From contig JAITMJ010000043.1 of NCBI GenBank assembly GCA_031277475.1, positions 1-37,585 of the forward strand: 37,585 bases of DNA. Direction: 5' to 3'. The notes under the pieces were generated by a model. That model saw only the letters and a list, made by a program, of their open reading frames with translations. It made no database searches and was not told where the DNA came from. Positions 1-7,872 of the stretch are shown here, in pieces. The position numbers and the translations under genes were made by a program. The DNA comes from Flavobacteriaceae bacterium (GTDB taxonomy: Bacteria; Bacteroidota; Bacteroidia; Flavobacteriales; Weeksellaceae). Every line of letters starts with the position of its first letter. Within the stretch, counting starts at the first letter, position 1.

Positions 1-144
1 TCCGGAAGTTTTACCATTACAAAACATGAACTCATTGACGGACACAAAGTTACAAAAGGAACCATAAATTTAAACGCTTACGAAAATGGTGTATTAATAA
101 AATCTTTCCAAAACGCACCTTTCGAACTTTCGGATGAGAATTAG
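1..144 (+). CDS. 3' end of a hypothetical protein (partial)
   Basis: The window opens inside an open frame that gives 47 residues ending ...FELSDEN before a TAG stop. The fragment alternates polar and hydrophobic residues (SFTITKHELIDGHKV, GTINLNAYENG), as in a beta-sandwich or beta-barrel end. The next gene is a lipoprotein, so a secreted or surface protein is possible, but the family is not recognised. The start lies outside the window. Confidence 0.6.
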   Translation, partial: SGSFTITKHELIDGHKVTKGTINLNAYENGVLIKSFQNAPFELSDEN

Positions 145-147
145 GTT

Positions 148-178
148 TTTGGCTAATTTAAAATGTTTAATATACTTG
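148..178 (+). promoter_or_regulatory. Bacteroidota-type promoter for the downstream lipoprotein
   Basis: TTTG at 148-151, a 19-bp spacer, then TATACTTG at 171-178, one mismatch from the TAnnTTTG -7 consensus. The predicted start of transcription is near 184, about 40 nt before the ATG at 225. Confidence 0.5.
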
Positions 179-224
179 CACCCGCGCCTAAAAAATACGG
201 GTGCAAATTTTAATTTTAGAAAAA

Positions 225-812
225 ATGAAAAAATATATAATTATACTTACAGCATTTCTTTTCATCTTTTCCTGCTCGGATGATGAAAAACCAAACGATG
301 CTGATATGCTAAAAGGAAAATACAATTTGGTAGCACTAACTTCCGATATTTCTTTGGATTTGAATCATGATGGGACCGCCTCTACTGATATGTTACAGGA
401 ATTAGATTTTGCTTATTCTAATGGTAATTTTCCCAGTAAAATCCTTAAAGTTAAAGAATCACTTTCTTTTTACGGTTCGGTGCTTACTGCGAATTTTTAT
501 CCGCAATTTAATGATTATGATATTAGTTATACTCCTCTACCATTTTCGGGAAGAATTTTTAAATACAACAGAGACATCAATGTTTTAGAATACGAAGCAA
601 ACCCTCCGTCTTTTGTACATATACCTCTTTTTCCGGAAGATATTGATACCAGAACTGCCCCAATCGTAACCAATATGGAAATCCTGCCGGATATGAAGAT
701 AAAAGTTACTATGCTGCACCGCTACACAGAAACTCCGGAAAACTACCCGGATTGCTGGACAAACATAGTGCTTACGGCAGTTTACGAGAAATATACGGAT
801 AATCCGGATTAA
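225..812 (+). CDS. Hypothetical lipoprotein, 195 aa
   Basis: The N-terminus MKKYIIILTAFLFIFSC is a signal peptide with a lipobox ending at Cys17, followed by an acidic SDDEKPND stretch typical of exported Bacteroidota lipoproteins. The ATG at 225 is preferred to an in-frame GTG at 201 because only the ATG places the basic residues directly before the hydrophobic core. The mature part has many Tyr, Phe and Pro residues (for example YTPLPFSGRIFKYN) and looks like a beta-rich domain. The family is not recognised. It has its own promoter at 148-178 and a strong hairpin terminator at 851-880, so it is probably a single-gene transcript. Export and lipidation are inferred with good confidence; function is unknown. 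Confidence 0.8.
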   Translation: MKKYIIILTAFLFIFSCSDDEKPNDADMLKGKYNLVALTSDISLDLNHDGTASTDMLQELDFAYSNGNFPSKILKVKESLSFYGSVLTANFYPQFNDYDISYTPLPFSGRIFKYNRDINVLEYEANPPSFVHIPLFPEDIDTRTAPIVTNMEILPDMKIKVTMLHRYTETPENYPDCWTNIVLTAVYEKYTDNPD

Positions 813-850
813 TTTTGCTAATGGCTTTTGGCTCCGGAGAAATATTAACC

Positions 851-880
851 AAAATCCTCCAAACTTCGGAGGATTTTTCT
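851..880 (+). terminator. Intrinsic terminator after the lipoprotein gene
   Basis: A perfect 10-bp stem (AAAATCCTCC at 851-860 paired with 868-877), a 7-nt loop and a T-rich tail lie 39 bp after the stop codon. Confidence 0.8.
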
Positions 881-912
881 ATTTTCAGAAACCCTATCAC
901 AAAAACCGGTAA

Positions 913-930
913 AAATCCGTGTCATCTGCG
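913..930 (+). repeat. Dispersed 'AATCCGnnTCATCTGCG' repeat, copy 1
   Basis: AAATCCGTGTCATCTGCG matches the repeat also found at 14147-14254, 21775-21794, 29103-29123 and 30825-30845. Like most copies it sits in intergenic DNA downstream of a gene. Confidence 0.6.
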
Positions 931-980
931 GGAAATTTTTCAGTTCCGCCTACAACTACCTTTGTCGCTATCATCCCCAA

Positions 981-1211
981 TTTTATAATTACTAAAGTAT
1001 GTTTCAAAATTACCAAAGTATGTTTCAAAATTATCAAAGGTGTTTTCAAAATTAGTGTAGGAAAGTTAAAAATTAGCGTAGGAGCTTTCAAAACCACCAT
1101 CCGTAATTTCAATATTAGTAAAGAGGTTTTCAAAATTATCGAAAGGGTTTTCAAAATTAGTAACTTCACTTTCAATATTGGCAACTTTACTTTCAAAACT
1201 CCCACTCACAT
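981..1211 (+). repeat. 21-bp minisatellite, about 10-11 units, open in both directions
   Basis: The motif TTTCAAAATTA recurs with exact 21-nt spacing at 1002, 1023, 1044, 1065 (degenerate), 1086, 1107, 1128, 1149, 1170 and 1191, with a weaker first unit near 981. Because 21 is a multiple of three, the plus frame reads as a heptad-like peptide (xFKIxxx) and the minus frame as repeats of the ILKxxxL type, both without stops. Neither reading looks like a folded protein. The array runs without a break into a urocanate hydratase fragment at 1213. Confidence 0.85.
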
Positions 1212-1212
1212 C

Positions 1213-1437
1213 GGCTGGGGCGAAGTCATCAACGGCGGTTTCGGAATGTTGCTTGACGGAACCGATGAAACCGACAAAAAATTAAAATCCATGCTTTTTT
1301 GGGATGTGAACAACGGCATTTCGCGAAGAAGTTGGGCAAGAAACGAAGGTGCAATTTTTGCCATAAAACGCGCAATGAAAGCAGAACCAAACCTGAAAGT
1401 TACCTTACCGAATTTTGTAGATGAGAGGTTGTTGTGA
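1213..1437 (+). pseudogene. hutU: 3' remnant of urocanate hydratase (hutU)
   Basis: About 74 codons, GWGEVINGGFGMLLDG through WDVNNGISRRSWARNEGA to the end VTLPNFVDERLL, resemble from memory the C-terminus of the long Bacteroidota form of urocanate hydratase, which converts urocanate to imidazolonepropionate in histidine breakdown. The full enzyme is several hundred residues longer, so nearly all of the gene is missing. Upstream the frame runs straight into the 21-bp repeat array instead of enzyme sequence, and no other hut gene is in the window. A formal ORF from 919 to 1437 joins both parts, but its N-terminal 90 or so residues are low-complexity repeat. A deletion that fused the repeat to the hutU 3' end is the simplest explanation. 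The family assignment rests on motif memory. Confidence 0.65.
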
Positions 1438-1467
1438 TTTGAGAATGAGACAAATTTTGAAAAAAAC

Positions 1468-1475
1468 TAAATTTG
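1468..1475 (+). promoter_or_regulatory. -7 promoter element for the nitroreductase gene
   Basis: TAAATTTG is an exact TAnnTTTG match, 16 bp before the ATG at 1492. No well-spaced TTTG -33 box was found, so only the -7 part is supported. Confidence 0.45.
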
Positions 1476-1491
1476 CCTGAAATAAAAAAAA

Positions 1492-2217
1492 ATGACTTTC
1501 AAAGAAATCGTGAATTATCGCCGTTCTGTTCGGCATTATGATGAAAATATAACGCTGGATTCGGAAAAAGTGAAATCGTGCATAGAGTTGGCAACGCTCG
1601 CTCCAAATTCTTCCAATATGCAGCTTTGGGAATTTTACCACATTACAAATCCCGAAATTTTAGAAAAACTTTCTCGTGCCTGCCTCGACCAAACATCTGC
1701 AAAAACGGCTCAACAAATGGTAGTTTTTGTAACGAGACAAGATTTGTATCGTTCGCGGGCAAAAAAAATGTTGGAATTGGAAACTCAAAATGTTTTGAAA
1801 AATAGTCCGCAACAAAAACACGAGAAAAGAATTAAACGCTGGAGACAATATTATGGAACCGTAATGCCTATTTTTTATTCAAAATTTTTCGGAATTTTCG
1901 GTTTTTTTAGAAAATTAATCGCTGTTTTAATCGGATTTTTCAGACCGACAATGTATCAAATATCCGAGAGCGATATGCGTGTTGTGGTGCATAAAACCTG
2001 CGCTTTGTCAGCACAAACATTTATGTTGGCAATGTCTGAAATCGGTTATGATACTTGTCCGATGGAAGGTTTCGACAGCAGAATAGTGAAAAAAATATTA
2101 AAACTTCCTTTCCGTGCGGAAATCAATATGGTAGTTTCTTGCGGAATCAGAAAATCCGACGGAATTTGGGGCGAAAGAATGCGCATTCCTTTCAATGACG
2201 TTTATAAGCGGAGTTAA
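1492..2217 (+). CDS. Nitroreductase family protein, 241 aa
   Basis: The N-terminus MTFKEIVNYRRSVRHYD and the following CIELATLAPNSSNMQLWEF are typical of the FMN-dependent nitroreductase fold: the RRSVR segment contacts FMN, and the APNSSN loop with Gln-Leu-Trp is the usual active-site region. The family reduces nitro groups, quinones or similar electrophiles with NAD(P)H; the substrate here cannot be told. A hydrophobic insert around residues 125-150 (FYSKFFGIFGFFRKLIAVLI) is longer than in minimal family members and may pack on a membrane or form a lid. The C-terminal half has the expected helix (ALSAQTFMLAMSEIGYDTCPMEGF) and an Arg-rich end. The ATG at 1492 follows an exact -7 box. It appears to be a single gene with a repeat element downstream. 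Confidence 0.85.
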   Translation: MTFKEIVNYRRSVRHYDENITLDSEKVKSCIELATLAPNSSNMQLWEFYHITNPEILEKLSRACLDQTSAKTAQQMVVFVTRQDLYRSRAKKMLELETQNVLKNSPQQKHEKRIKRWRQYYGTVMPIFYSKFFGIFGFFRKLIAVLIGFFRPTMYQISESDMRVVVHKTCALSAQTFMLAMSEIGYDTCPMEGFDSRIVKKILKLPFRAEINMVVSCGIRKSDGIWGERMRIPFNDVYKRS

Positions 2218-2265
2218 TGGAAAATGTGATGATTTTTCATTGGTTTGTGAATCACAATTTAACAG

Positions 2266-2542
2266 GTCAAACTCATTAAAATTTTAAATTTTTACAATAG
2301 ATAAATTAAATATTTTTAATAATTATCAAATATTTAAGTATGATTTTAACGCAAAGAATTTTTAAAAAGGTTTGAAAATATTTTAAACGCAAAGATTTCA
2401 CTCTGCAACCGGAAAAATGCATTAAGAGAACACAAGACTTTGCTAAATAAAATGCCTTTGCGTTTTCGAAAAATCAAGATAAAAATATGGTGAACTTTGC
2501 ATAAAAAAAAGACGACGGATTAACATTTTTTAATGAGTTTGC
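2266..2542. mobile_element. MITE-like element, copy 1 (277 bp)
   Basis: The ends are imperfect inverted repeats: GTCAAACTCATTAAAA at the left and TTTTTTAATGAGTTTGCC at the right. The interior has no ORF and carries several 'ACGCAAAG/CTTTGCGT' motifs. Related copies lie at 8107-8352 and 19112-19259. Copies 1 and 2 share the left interior (around ATATTTAAGTAT and TTTTAACGCAAAGAATTTTT); copies 1 and 3 share the right interior (TTTGCTAAATAAAATGCC). No target-site duplication is evident. It fills most of the nitroreductase-purA gap. Confidence 0.7.
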
Positions 2543-2585
2543 CCTGCATATTGAATTTCAAGACAAAACCTTAACCAAAAATCCG

Positions 2586-2593
2586 TATTTTTG
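2586..2593 (+). promoter_or_regulatory. -7 promoter element for purA
   Basis: TATTTTTG is an exact TAnnTTTG match 24 bp before the ATG at 2618. An in-frame TTG at 2591 falls inside this box, which argues that it is not the start codon. Confidence 0.5.
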
Positions 2594-2617
2594 TATATTC
2601 TAAAAAAGCAAATTTTT

Positions 2618-3904
2618 ATGTCCACCTACGTTGTTGTCGGTCTTCAATATGGAGACGAAGGAAAGGGAAAAATCACAGATGTTTTGTCGACAAAATCAGA
2701 TTATGTCGTGCGTTTTCAGGGCGGCGACAATGCCGGACACACCGTTTACGCCGGAGACGAGAAATTTGTTTTGCACTTGCTTCCTTCGGGTGTTTTGCAA
2801 AGTCCGGGAAAATGTTTTATCGCAAACGGAGTGGTCGTGAATCCGAAATCTTTCATCAAAGAAATTTCGCAAATTGAAGATAAAGGTCTGAAAACCAATC
2901 ATGTTTTCATCAGCAAAAGAGCGCACGTGATTATGCCTTACCATATTTTGTTGGACACTTATCGCGAAGAAGAACAGGGCGGAACACAAATCGGAACTAC
3001 AAAAAAAGGAATCGGACCTTGTTATGAAGATAAAATTGCGAGGGTCGGAATCCGAATGGCAGATTTATTGAATCCGGAAATTTTGCGCGATAAAATTCAG
3101 AAAAATTTAAAAATAAAAAATGCACTTTTCGAGAAATATTTCGGGAAACCGACTTTAAGTTTTGATGAAATTTATAATGAATATTTGGAAATCGGCAACC
3201 AATTGAAAACCAGAATTATAGATACGGAATTGGAACTGAACGAAGCCATAAAATCCGGAAAAAATATTTTGTTTGAAGGCGCGCAAGCCTTGATGCTCGA
3301 CATTGATTTCGGAACATACCCTTATGTAACTTCCTCGTCGCCGTCCACAGGCGGAGTTTGCACCGGAGCCGGAGTTCCGCCGACGAGTTTGCAAAATTTA
3401 ATCGGCGTTGCAAAAGCCTATTGCACAAGAGTCGGGAACGGACCGTTTCCTTCGGAATTAGATGATGAATTGGGCGAAAAAATCCGAAAAATCGGACACG
3501 AATTCGGAGCCACTACCGGAAGACCGCGAAGAACAGGCTGGCTGGATTTGGTTTCCCTGAAACATGCTTGTATGATAAACGGAATCAATAACTTAGTGAT
3601 TACAAAATTAGACGTTTTGACCGGAATTAAACCTCTGAAAATCGTTACGAATTACAAAACCGAAGACGGAAAAACTATTGATTATTTCACATCATCCACA
3701 GAAAAATTATACGATTACGAACCGATTTACACCGAAATGAACGGCTGGGACGAAGATATTTCGCAAATCCGTTTCTACGATGAACTTCCCGAAAACGCAA
3801 AAAAATACATTGAATTTATCGAGAAATATCTGGGAATCAATGTATATCTGGTTTCCGTAGGTCCCGAAAGAAGCCAAAATATTATTCGTAAAGAATTGTT
3901 CTGA
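2618..3904 (+). CDS. purA: Adenylosuccinate synthase, 428 aa
   Basis: This enzyme joins IMP and aspartate using GTP, the first committed step from IMP to AMP, in the cytoplasm. The GTP-binding P-loop GDEGKGK is at residues 12-18 with the catalytic Asp13, and the catalytic His is in DNAGHTVY (His41). Further conserved segments are GTTKKGIGPCYEDK, the FEGAQALMLDIDFGTYPYVTSS region, the TTGRPRRTGW loop that binds nucleotide and aspartate, and the C-terminal SVGPER. The length is normal for bacterial PurA. The ATG at 2618 starts MSTYVVVGLQ as expected and lies just after a -7 box. No other purine gene is adjacent. Confidence 0.97.
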   Translation: MSTYVVVGLQYGDEGKGKITDVLSTKSDYVVRFQGGDNAGHTVYAGDEKFVLHLLPSGVLQSPGKCFIANGVVVNPKSFIKEISQIEDKGLKTNHVFISKRAHVIMPYHILLDTYREEEQGGTQIGTTKKGIGPCYEDKIARVGIRMADLLNPEILRDKIQKNLKIKNALFEKYFGKPTLSFDEIYNEYLEIGNQLKTRIIDTELELNEAIKSGKNILFEGAQALMLDIDFGTYPYVTSSSPSTGGVCTGAGVPPTSLQNLIGVAKAYCTRVGNGPFPSELDDELGEKIRKIGHEFGATTGRPRRTGWLDLVSLKHACMINGINNLVITKLDVLTGIKPLKIVTNYKTEDGKTIDYFTSSTEKLYDYEPIYTEMNGWDEDISQIRFYDELPENAKKYIEFIEKYLGINVYLVSVGPERSQNIIRKELF

Positions 3905-4008
3905 TTTGAGATTCGAGTTTTGAGATAATAAAAAATTATGTTTTAAATAGGAATATTTAAATCTTTCAACCATTAAATTACGCCATTCCCATATTTCCGC
4001 ATTATTTG

Positions 4009-4016
4009 TATCTTTG
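4009..4016 (+). promoter_or_regulatory. -7 promoter element for the alpha/beta hydrolase gene
   Basis: TATCTTTG is an exact TAnnTTTG match, 30 bp before the ATG at 4047. The alternative upstream start at 4014 would lie inside this box and is rejected. Confidence 0.55.
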
Positions 4017-4046
4017 CCCCGTCTTTTTGAAAAGACAACCATTTTT

Positions 4047-4808
4047 ATGATTTTTAAAGCGAAAAAAAAAAGAAAATTCAATTATATTGAAGAAGGAAGT
4101 GGATATCCATTGGTCCTTTTGCACGGATTGATGGGCGGTTTGAGCAATTTTGAAAAAATGGTTTCTTTCTTTTCGGAAAAAGGTTTCAGTGTTTTTGTGC
4201 CGCAACTTCCGATTTACGATTTGAATATTCTGAACACTAATTTGAGTTCCCTCGCAAAATATGTCGCAAAATTTATAGATGAACACATCAAAAAACCTGT
4301 AACCATCGTTGGAAATTCTATGGGCGGACATATCGGTTTGATTCTCACAACCACACGTCCGGATTTAATTAAAAACCTTGTTCTGACAGGAAGTTCCGGC
4401 TTGTACGAAAGAACTTTCGGCGATGGTTTTCCCAGAAAAAGCGACAAAGAATACATCAAAAGAAAAACTCAGGAAGTTTTTTACGATCCGAATGTGGCTA
4501 CAGACGAACTCGTGGACGAAGTTTTTGGAGTGGTGAATGACAGAATGAAAGGCATAAAAACCGTGATGCTCGCCAGAAGTGCCATAAAACACAATATGTT
4601 GAACGATCTTCCGAACATCAAATGTCCAACTTGCATTATTTGGGGAAAACAGGACAATGTAACGCCGCCGGATGTAGCCGAAGAAATGCACCGATGTATT
4701 CCCAATTCGGATTTGTATTGGATCGATAAATGCGGACACGCTGCAATGATGGAAAAACCGGACGAGTTTAACGAAATTCTTTATAACTGGCTGAAAAATA
4801 AAAGTTAA
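4047..4808 (+). CDS. Alpha/beta hydrolase, 253 aa
   Basis: All parts of the alpha/beta hydrolase machinery are visible: the oxyanion-hole strand LVLLHGLMGG (residues 22-31), the nucleophile elbow VGNSMGG with Ser91, the acid in GKQDNVTPP (Asp203) and the catalytic His in DKCGHAAMMEKP (His231). The family includes esterases, lipases and C-C hydrolases; the cap segment (about residues 122-180, rich in Lys and Glu) does not point to a substrate. There is no signal peptide, so it should be cytoplasmic. The start at 4047 is chosen because the frame-extending upstream codon overlaps the -7 promoter box. It lies between purA and a glycosyltransferase with its own promoter, so context says little about function. 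Confidence 0.88.
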   Translation: MIFKAKKKRKFNYIEEGSGYPLVLLHGLMGGLSNFEKMVSFFSEKGFSVFVPQLPIYDLNILNTNLSSLAKYVAKFIDEHIKKPVTIVGNSMGGHIGLILTTTRPDLIKNLVLTGSSGLYERTFGDGFPRKSDKEYIKRKTQEVFYDPNVATDELVDEVFGVVNDRMKGIKTVMLARSAIKHNMLNDLPNIKCPTCIIWGKQDNVTPPDVAEEMHRCIPNSDLYWIDKCGHAAMMEKPDEFNEILYNWLKNKS

Positions 4809-4910
4809 GAGGGTACAAGTTACAAGACGCGAGATTTTGGAATTACAAGAGATTTTTCAATTTTTCAATCTTATTTTTCAGTCTTCCATATCTTGATTTT
4901 TAAAAAAATT

Positions 4911-6011
4911 ATGAAATCCAAAATATTTTTCGTTATCCCAAGCTTAGATTATTACGGCGGTGCGGAACGAATGATGTTCAATATACTTTCCTATATCAAT
5001 TTGGAAAAATTCGATGTTACGCTGGTTTTGTTTACGCAGACAGGAGACTTTATTTCATCTTTAAATCCAAAAATTAAAGTTAGAATACTGAAAGTCAATA
5101 GGATAAAATTTTATTTATTCAAATTTATTCCATTTCTTTTTAAAGAAAAACCGGACATTGTTTTCACGGGCTGGGGAGAATTGTCAGCGTTTCTTGCACC
5201 ATTTATCCCATTTTTTCCAAAAATAAAATTCATCGCTCGAGAAACCAATATTGTTTCCCGACACGTTACGAGAAAAGAAATAAAATTTTTCTATAAATTT
5301 TACAATAATTATTATAAAATCATTGCACAAAGCGATGATATGAAAAATGATTTGATTGAAAAAATTAAAGTAAAACCCGAGAAAATTGTCAAAATTAATA
5401 ATCCCGTTGATTTTGACTTTATCGAAGAAAAATTATCCGAAACTTTGGATGACGAACGTTTTCAAAACAAAAAATTCAAAAAAGTTTTAGCGGTTGGAAA
5501 TCTTTCATATCGAAAAGGAATTGACAATCTGCTGAAAGTTTTTTCTCATTTGAAAAATGAAAAAATAGAATTGTTCATCTTGGGAACAGGAACGCAGGAG
5601 GAAGAATACAAAAAAATGAAGATGGAACTCGATTTGCAAAATGTTCATTTTTGGGGCATTAAAAACAATCCGTATCAATATTTTGCAAATGCGGATTTGT
5701 TTGTACTTTCATCTCGATATGAAGGTTTTCCGAATGTTCTTTTAGAAGCCGGCGCTTGTGGAACTTATGCTCTGGCAAACGATTGCCCGGGCGGAATCCG
5801 GGAAATTATTCAACCCAAAATCAATGGTGAAATTGCCGATATTGAAAATCATAAAAAATTTGCAGAAAAAATTATTGAAATTCTAAATGAAACTTTCGAT
5901 GGAGAAATCATAAAAAATTCCATAAAATCACGATTTTCTAAAGAAATCATTATGGGAAAATATGAAGAAATTTTGGAAAATGCTTCTCGAAAAGTGGGTA
6001 ATGCAGATTAA
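4911..6011 (+). CDS. GT4-family glycosyltransferase, 366 aa
   Basis: A GT-B fold retaining glycosyltransferase is indicated by the N-terminal GG loop in SLDYYGGAERMM (residues 11-22), the linker/second-domain strand AVGNLSYRKGIDNLLK, and the EX7E nucleotide-sugar motif in SSRYEGFPNVLLEAGACG. Enzymes of this type add hexoses to cell-surface polysaccharide, capsule or lipid carriers on the cytoplasmic face of the membrane. The ATG at 4911 gives the normal MKSKIFFVIPSL start; an in-frame TTG at 4893 would only add a few residues. No other polysaccharide genes are next to it, so this looks like an orphan transferase. It faces the minus-strand OmpA operon across a bidirectional terminator at 6034-6066. 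Confidence 0.9.
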   Translation: MKSKIFFVIPSLDYYGGAERMMFNILSYINLEKFDVTLVLFTQTGDFISSLNPKIKVRILKVNRIKFYLFKFIPFLFKEKPDIVFTGWGELSAFLAPFIPFFPKIKFIARETNIVSRHVTRKEIKFFYKFYNNYYKIIAQSDDMKNDLIEKIKVKPEKIVKINNPVDFDFIEEKLSETLDDERFQNKKFKKVLAVGNLSYRKGIDNLLKVFSHLKNEKIELFILGTGTQEEEYKKMKMELDLQNVHFWGIKNNPYQYFANADLFVLSSRYEGFPNVLLEAGACGTYALANDCPGGIREIIQPKINGEIADIENHKKFAEKIIEILNETFDGEIIKNSIKSRFSKEIIMGKYEEILENASRKVGNAD

Positions 6012-6033
6012 TATCTTTTTCTTTGAAATAAAA

Positions 6034-6066
6034 GAACCAAACAAAAATCTTCGCTTGGCTCTTTTT
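6034..6066. terminator. Bidirectional hairpin terminator
   Basis: GAACCAAAC at 6034-6042 pairs with GCTTGGCTC at 6053-6061. Pairing is complete on the minus strand if G-U pairs are allowed, weaker on the plus strand. T runs follow in both directions. It separates the converging glycosyltransferase and OmpA genes. Confidence 0.6.
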
Positions 6067-6104
6067 AATTTCGTTCTCATTCTTAAAAACGGGACGGGCT
6101 TTCC

Positions 6105-6797
6105 CTAATTTCCTCCTTGAGATTCGTTGATCATCTTTTCATTTGCGGTAATTGCAAATTCTACGCGGCGGTTTTCAGCTCTGCCTGCGTCTGTAGTGTT
6201 GGAAGCGATTGGTTCTGCTTCTCCCATTCCCATTGCGAACATTCGGCTCGAAGAAATTCCTTTTGAAATCAAATAATTTTTCACGGCGTTGGCTCTTTTT
6301 TCGGAAAGCGTTTGGTTGTATGCGTCAGCGCCTTTGTCGTCTGTATGTCCGTAAATATTGATGTTGGTATCGGGATTGTTGATTAAAACCGTAGCCAATT
6401 TATCAAGGTTTGCTTTTGCAACGCTGGTGAGATCGGCAGAATCAAAACCGAAATTTACCATATTTTCTTTCAAAGTAATTTTAATGCCTTCGCCTACTCT
6501 TTCCACTTCTGCTCCGGGCAAAGTTTGCTCGATTTCTTTTGCTTGTTTGTCCATTTTAGCACCGATAACGTTTCCGGCAACGCCGCCGACAACTCCGCCA
6601 AGAACTGCTCCTACCGGTGCGTTTCCGCCTTTTCCGATATTATTTCCCAATATCCCTCCGATGACGGCTCCGGCTGCGACTCCGATTGCAGTTCCTTTTT
6701 GTTGATTGTTCGCATTTTGAACGGCTTCACAACTCGTAAGCAACAACGCCGATGATAGCAACAACGCCGCGATGTTTGTTTTCTTAAAGTTTTTCAT
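6105..6797 (-). CDS. OmpA-family lipoprotein with glycine-zipper domain, 230 aa
   Basis: The signal peptide ends at a lipobox with Cys23 (LLLTSCEA). Residues 35-80 are a glycine zipper (GTAIGVAAGAVIGGILGNNIG and more), a membrane-inserting segment as in YiaD/SlyB-type proteins. The C-terminal half is an OmpA peptidoglycan-binding domain: NIYGHTDDKGADAYN, LSEKRANAVKNYL and the end AGRAENRRVEF. The likely role is to link the outer membrane to peptidoglycan. It is the last gene of a three-gene minus-strand operon; the paralogue upstream (43 bp away) lacks the glycine zipper, so a tandem duplication followed by loss or gain of that segment is likely. The ATG matches the usual MKNFKKTNIAALLL start. 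Confidence 0.92.
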   Translation of the reverse strand: MKNFKKTNIAALLLSSALLLTSCEAVQNANNQQKGTAIGVAAGAVIGGILGNNIGKGGNAPVGAVLGGVVGGVAGNVIGAKMDKQAKEIEQTLPGAEVERVGEGIKITLKENMVNFGFDSADLTSVAKANLDKLATVLINNPDTNINIYGHTDDKGADAYNQTLSEKRANAVKNYLISKGISSSRMFAMGMGEAEPIASNTTDAGRAENRRVEFAITANEKMINESQGGN

Positions 6798-6839
6798 AAC
6801 ATTTCTGATTTTTTTATTATTAAATTTAGATATTATATT

Positions 6840-7349
6840 TTATTGCGCATTTTCATTTGCGGTGATTTCAAATTCCACGCGGCGATTTTCGGCTCTTCCG
6901 TCTTCCGTTGCGTTGTCGGCAATCGGGTCGACTTCGCCTTTTCCTATTGCAGATATTCTGTTTTTGGCAATGCCTTTTGAAACTAAATAATTTTTCACGG
7001 CATTTGCTCTTTTTTCGGACAGTGTTTTGTTGTATGCGTCTTGCCCTTTGTCGTCCGTATATCCGTAAATATTGATTTTAGAGTCGAGATTGTTGGTCAA
7101 AACCGGCAACAATTTGTCGAGATTTGTTTTCGCAACATTGGTAAGATTTGCAGAATTGGTATCAAAATTTACGAGATTTTCTTTCATTACAATTTTAATA
7201 CCGTCATCCGTTTTTTCCACATCTGCTCCCGGAAGAGTTTGCCGAATTTCTTCGGCTTGTTTGTTCATTTCGCCGGCAGATTTGCAACCCGCGAGCAACA
7301 ATGCTGATGACAAGAGCACTGCAGCAATATTGGTGCTAAAAATTTTCAT
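6840..7349 (-). CDS. OmpA-family lipoprotein without glycine zipper, 169 aa
   Basis: The signal peptide ends at Cys22 (LLLAGCKSA), with a short linker (MNKQAEEIRQTLPGADVEK) and then an OmpA-like peptidoglycan-binding domain (NIYGYTDDKGQDAYN, LSEKRANAVKNYLVSKGI, GRAENRRVEF). It aligns closely with the neighbour at 6105-6797 from 'KQA(K/E)EI(E/R)QTLPGA' to the end but lacks that protein's 45-residue glycine-zipper segment. The conserved His in GHTDD of the paralogue is Tyr here (GYTDD). The spacing to both neighbours is short (43 and 21 bp), which fits one transcript with the lipocalin-like gene first. Confidence 0.9.
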   Translation of the reverse strand: MKIFSTNIAAVLLSSALLLAGCKSAGEMNKQAEEIRQTLPGADVEKTDDGIKIVMKENLVNFDTNSANLTNVAKTNLDKLLPVLTNNLDSKINIYGYTDDKGQDAYNKTLSEKRANAVKNYLVSKGIAKNRISAIGKGEVDPIADNATEDGRAENRRVEFEITANENAQ

Positions 7350-7370
7350 AATTTGTTGTTTTCGTTAATA

Positions 7371-7841
7371 TTATTCTGTTATTTTCTGAAAGTTATAAAC
7401 TATTTTCACGCCTCCTACATTGTCTTCCAAACTGAAATTACTTTCACCGAAACTCGTAAAATTCAAAATATAGCCAACCGTATTTTGTTTGGCTTTGGTT
7501 CCTTCGGCAACTTTTTTGAACTGAAATTGCGTTCCTCCGTTCACCACTTCAAACTTAATCGGTTGCGTGATGCTCGGGCAACTTCCGTCGCCGTTCAAAG
7601 TGTAAGAACCTGTCCAATTATTCGGGACAAGTTTCCATTGGCTTCCGACCCAACATTGCGCATCGGCACCTTCGTCAAAAGGTTTTACGCTGTAATTTTT
7701 GTCGTAATCCACAGACGTGATTTGCCAATTGCCTTTCATTTTCATAAAATCATACTGAGTGAATGTTGGTGCTGTTTTCGTAGAGGAACAAGATGTGCTG
7801 ATGATGAATCCCACGATTCCTGCAAATAATAAATTTTTCAT
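7371..7841 (-). CDS. Lipocalin-like lipoprotein, 156 aa
   Basis: A short signal peptide ends in a lipobox with Cys18 (FIISTSCSS). The mature part has features of the lipocalin-like domain often found in Bacteroidota lipoproteins: a GNWQITSVDYD strand near residue 37, a two-Cys core (AQCWVGSQWKLVPNN and DGSCPSI) and beta strands up to the end. Small hydrophobic ligand binding or an envelope role is possible but not shown. It is the first gene of the operon with the two OmpA proteins (21 bp to the next start). A promoter-like pair lies at 7873-7905. Confidence 0.75.
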   Translation of the reverse strand: MKNLLFAGIVGFIISTSCSSTKTAPTFTQYDFMKMKGNWQITSVDYDKNYSVKPFDEGADAQCWVGSQWKLVPNNWTGSYTLNGDGSCPSITQPIKFEVVNGGTQFQFKKVAEGTKAKQNTVGYILNFTSFGESNFSLEDNVGGVKIVYNFQKITE

Positions 7842-7872
7842 AAGCGTTAAAATTACTGTGATTATTAAAGTG

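Noticed and set aside
897..1205. 102-aa minus-strand ORF rich in ILKxxxL repeats
   Set aside because: It is the reverse reading of the 21-bp array; openness follows from the 21-nt period and the absence of stops in the unit, with no start signal or family match.
981..1211. Possible CRISPR array
   Set aside because: The units are contiguous, with no unique spacers between identical repeats, and no cas gene is near.
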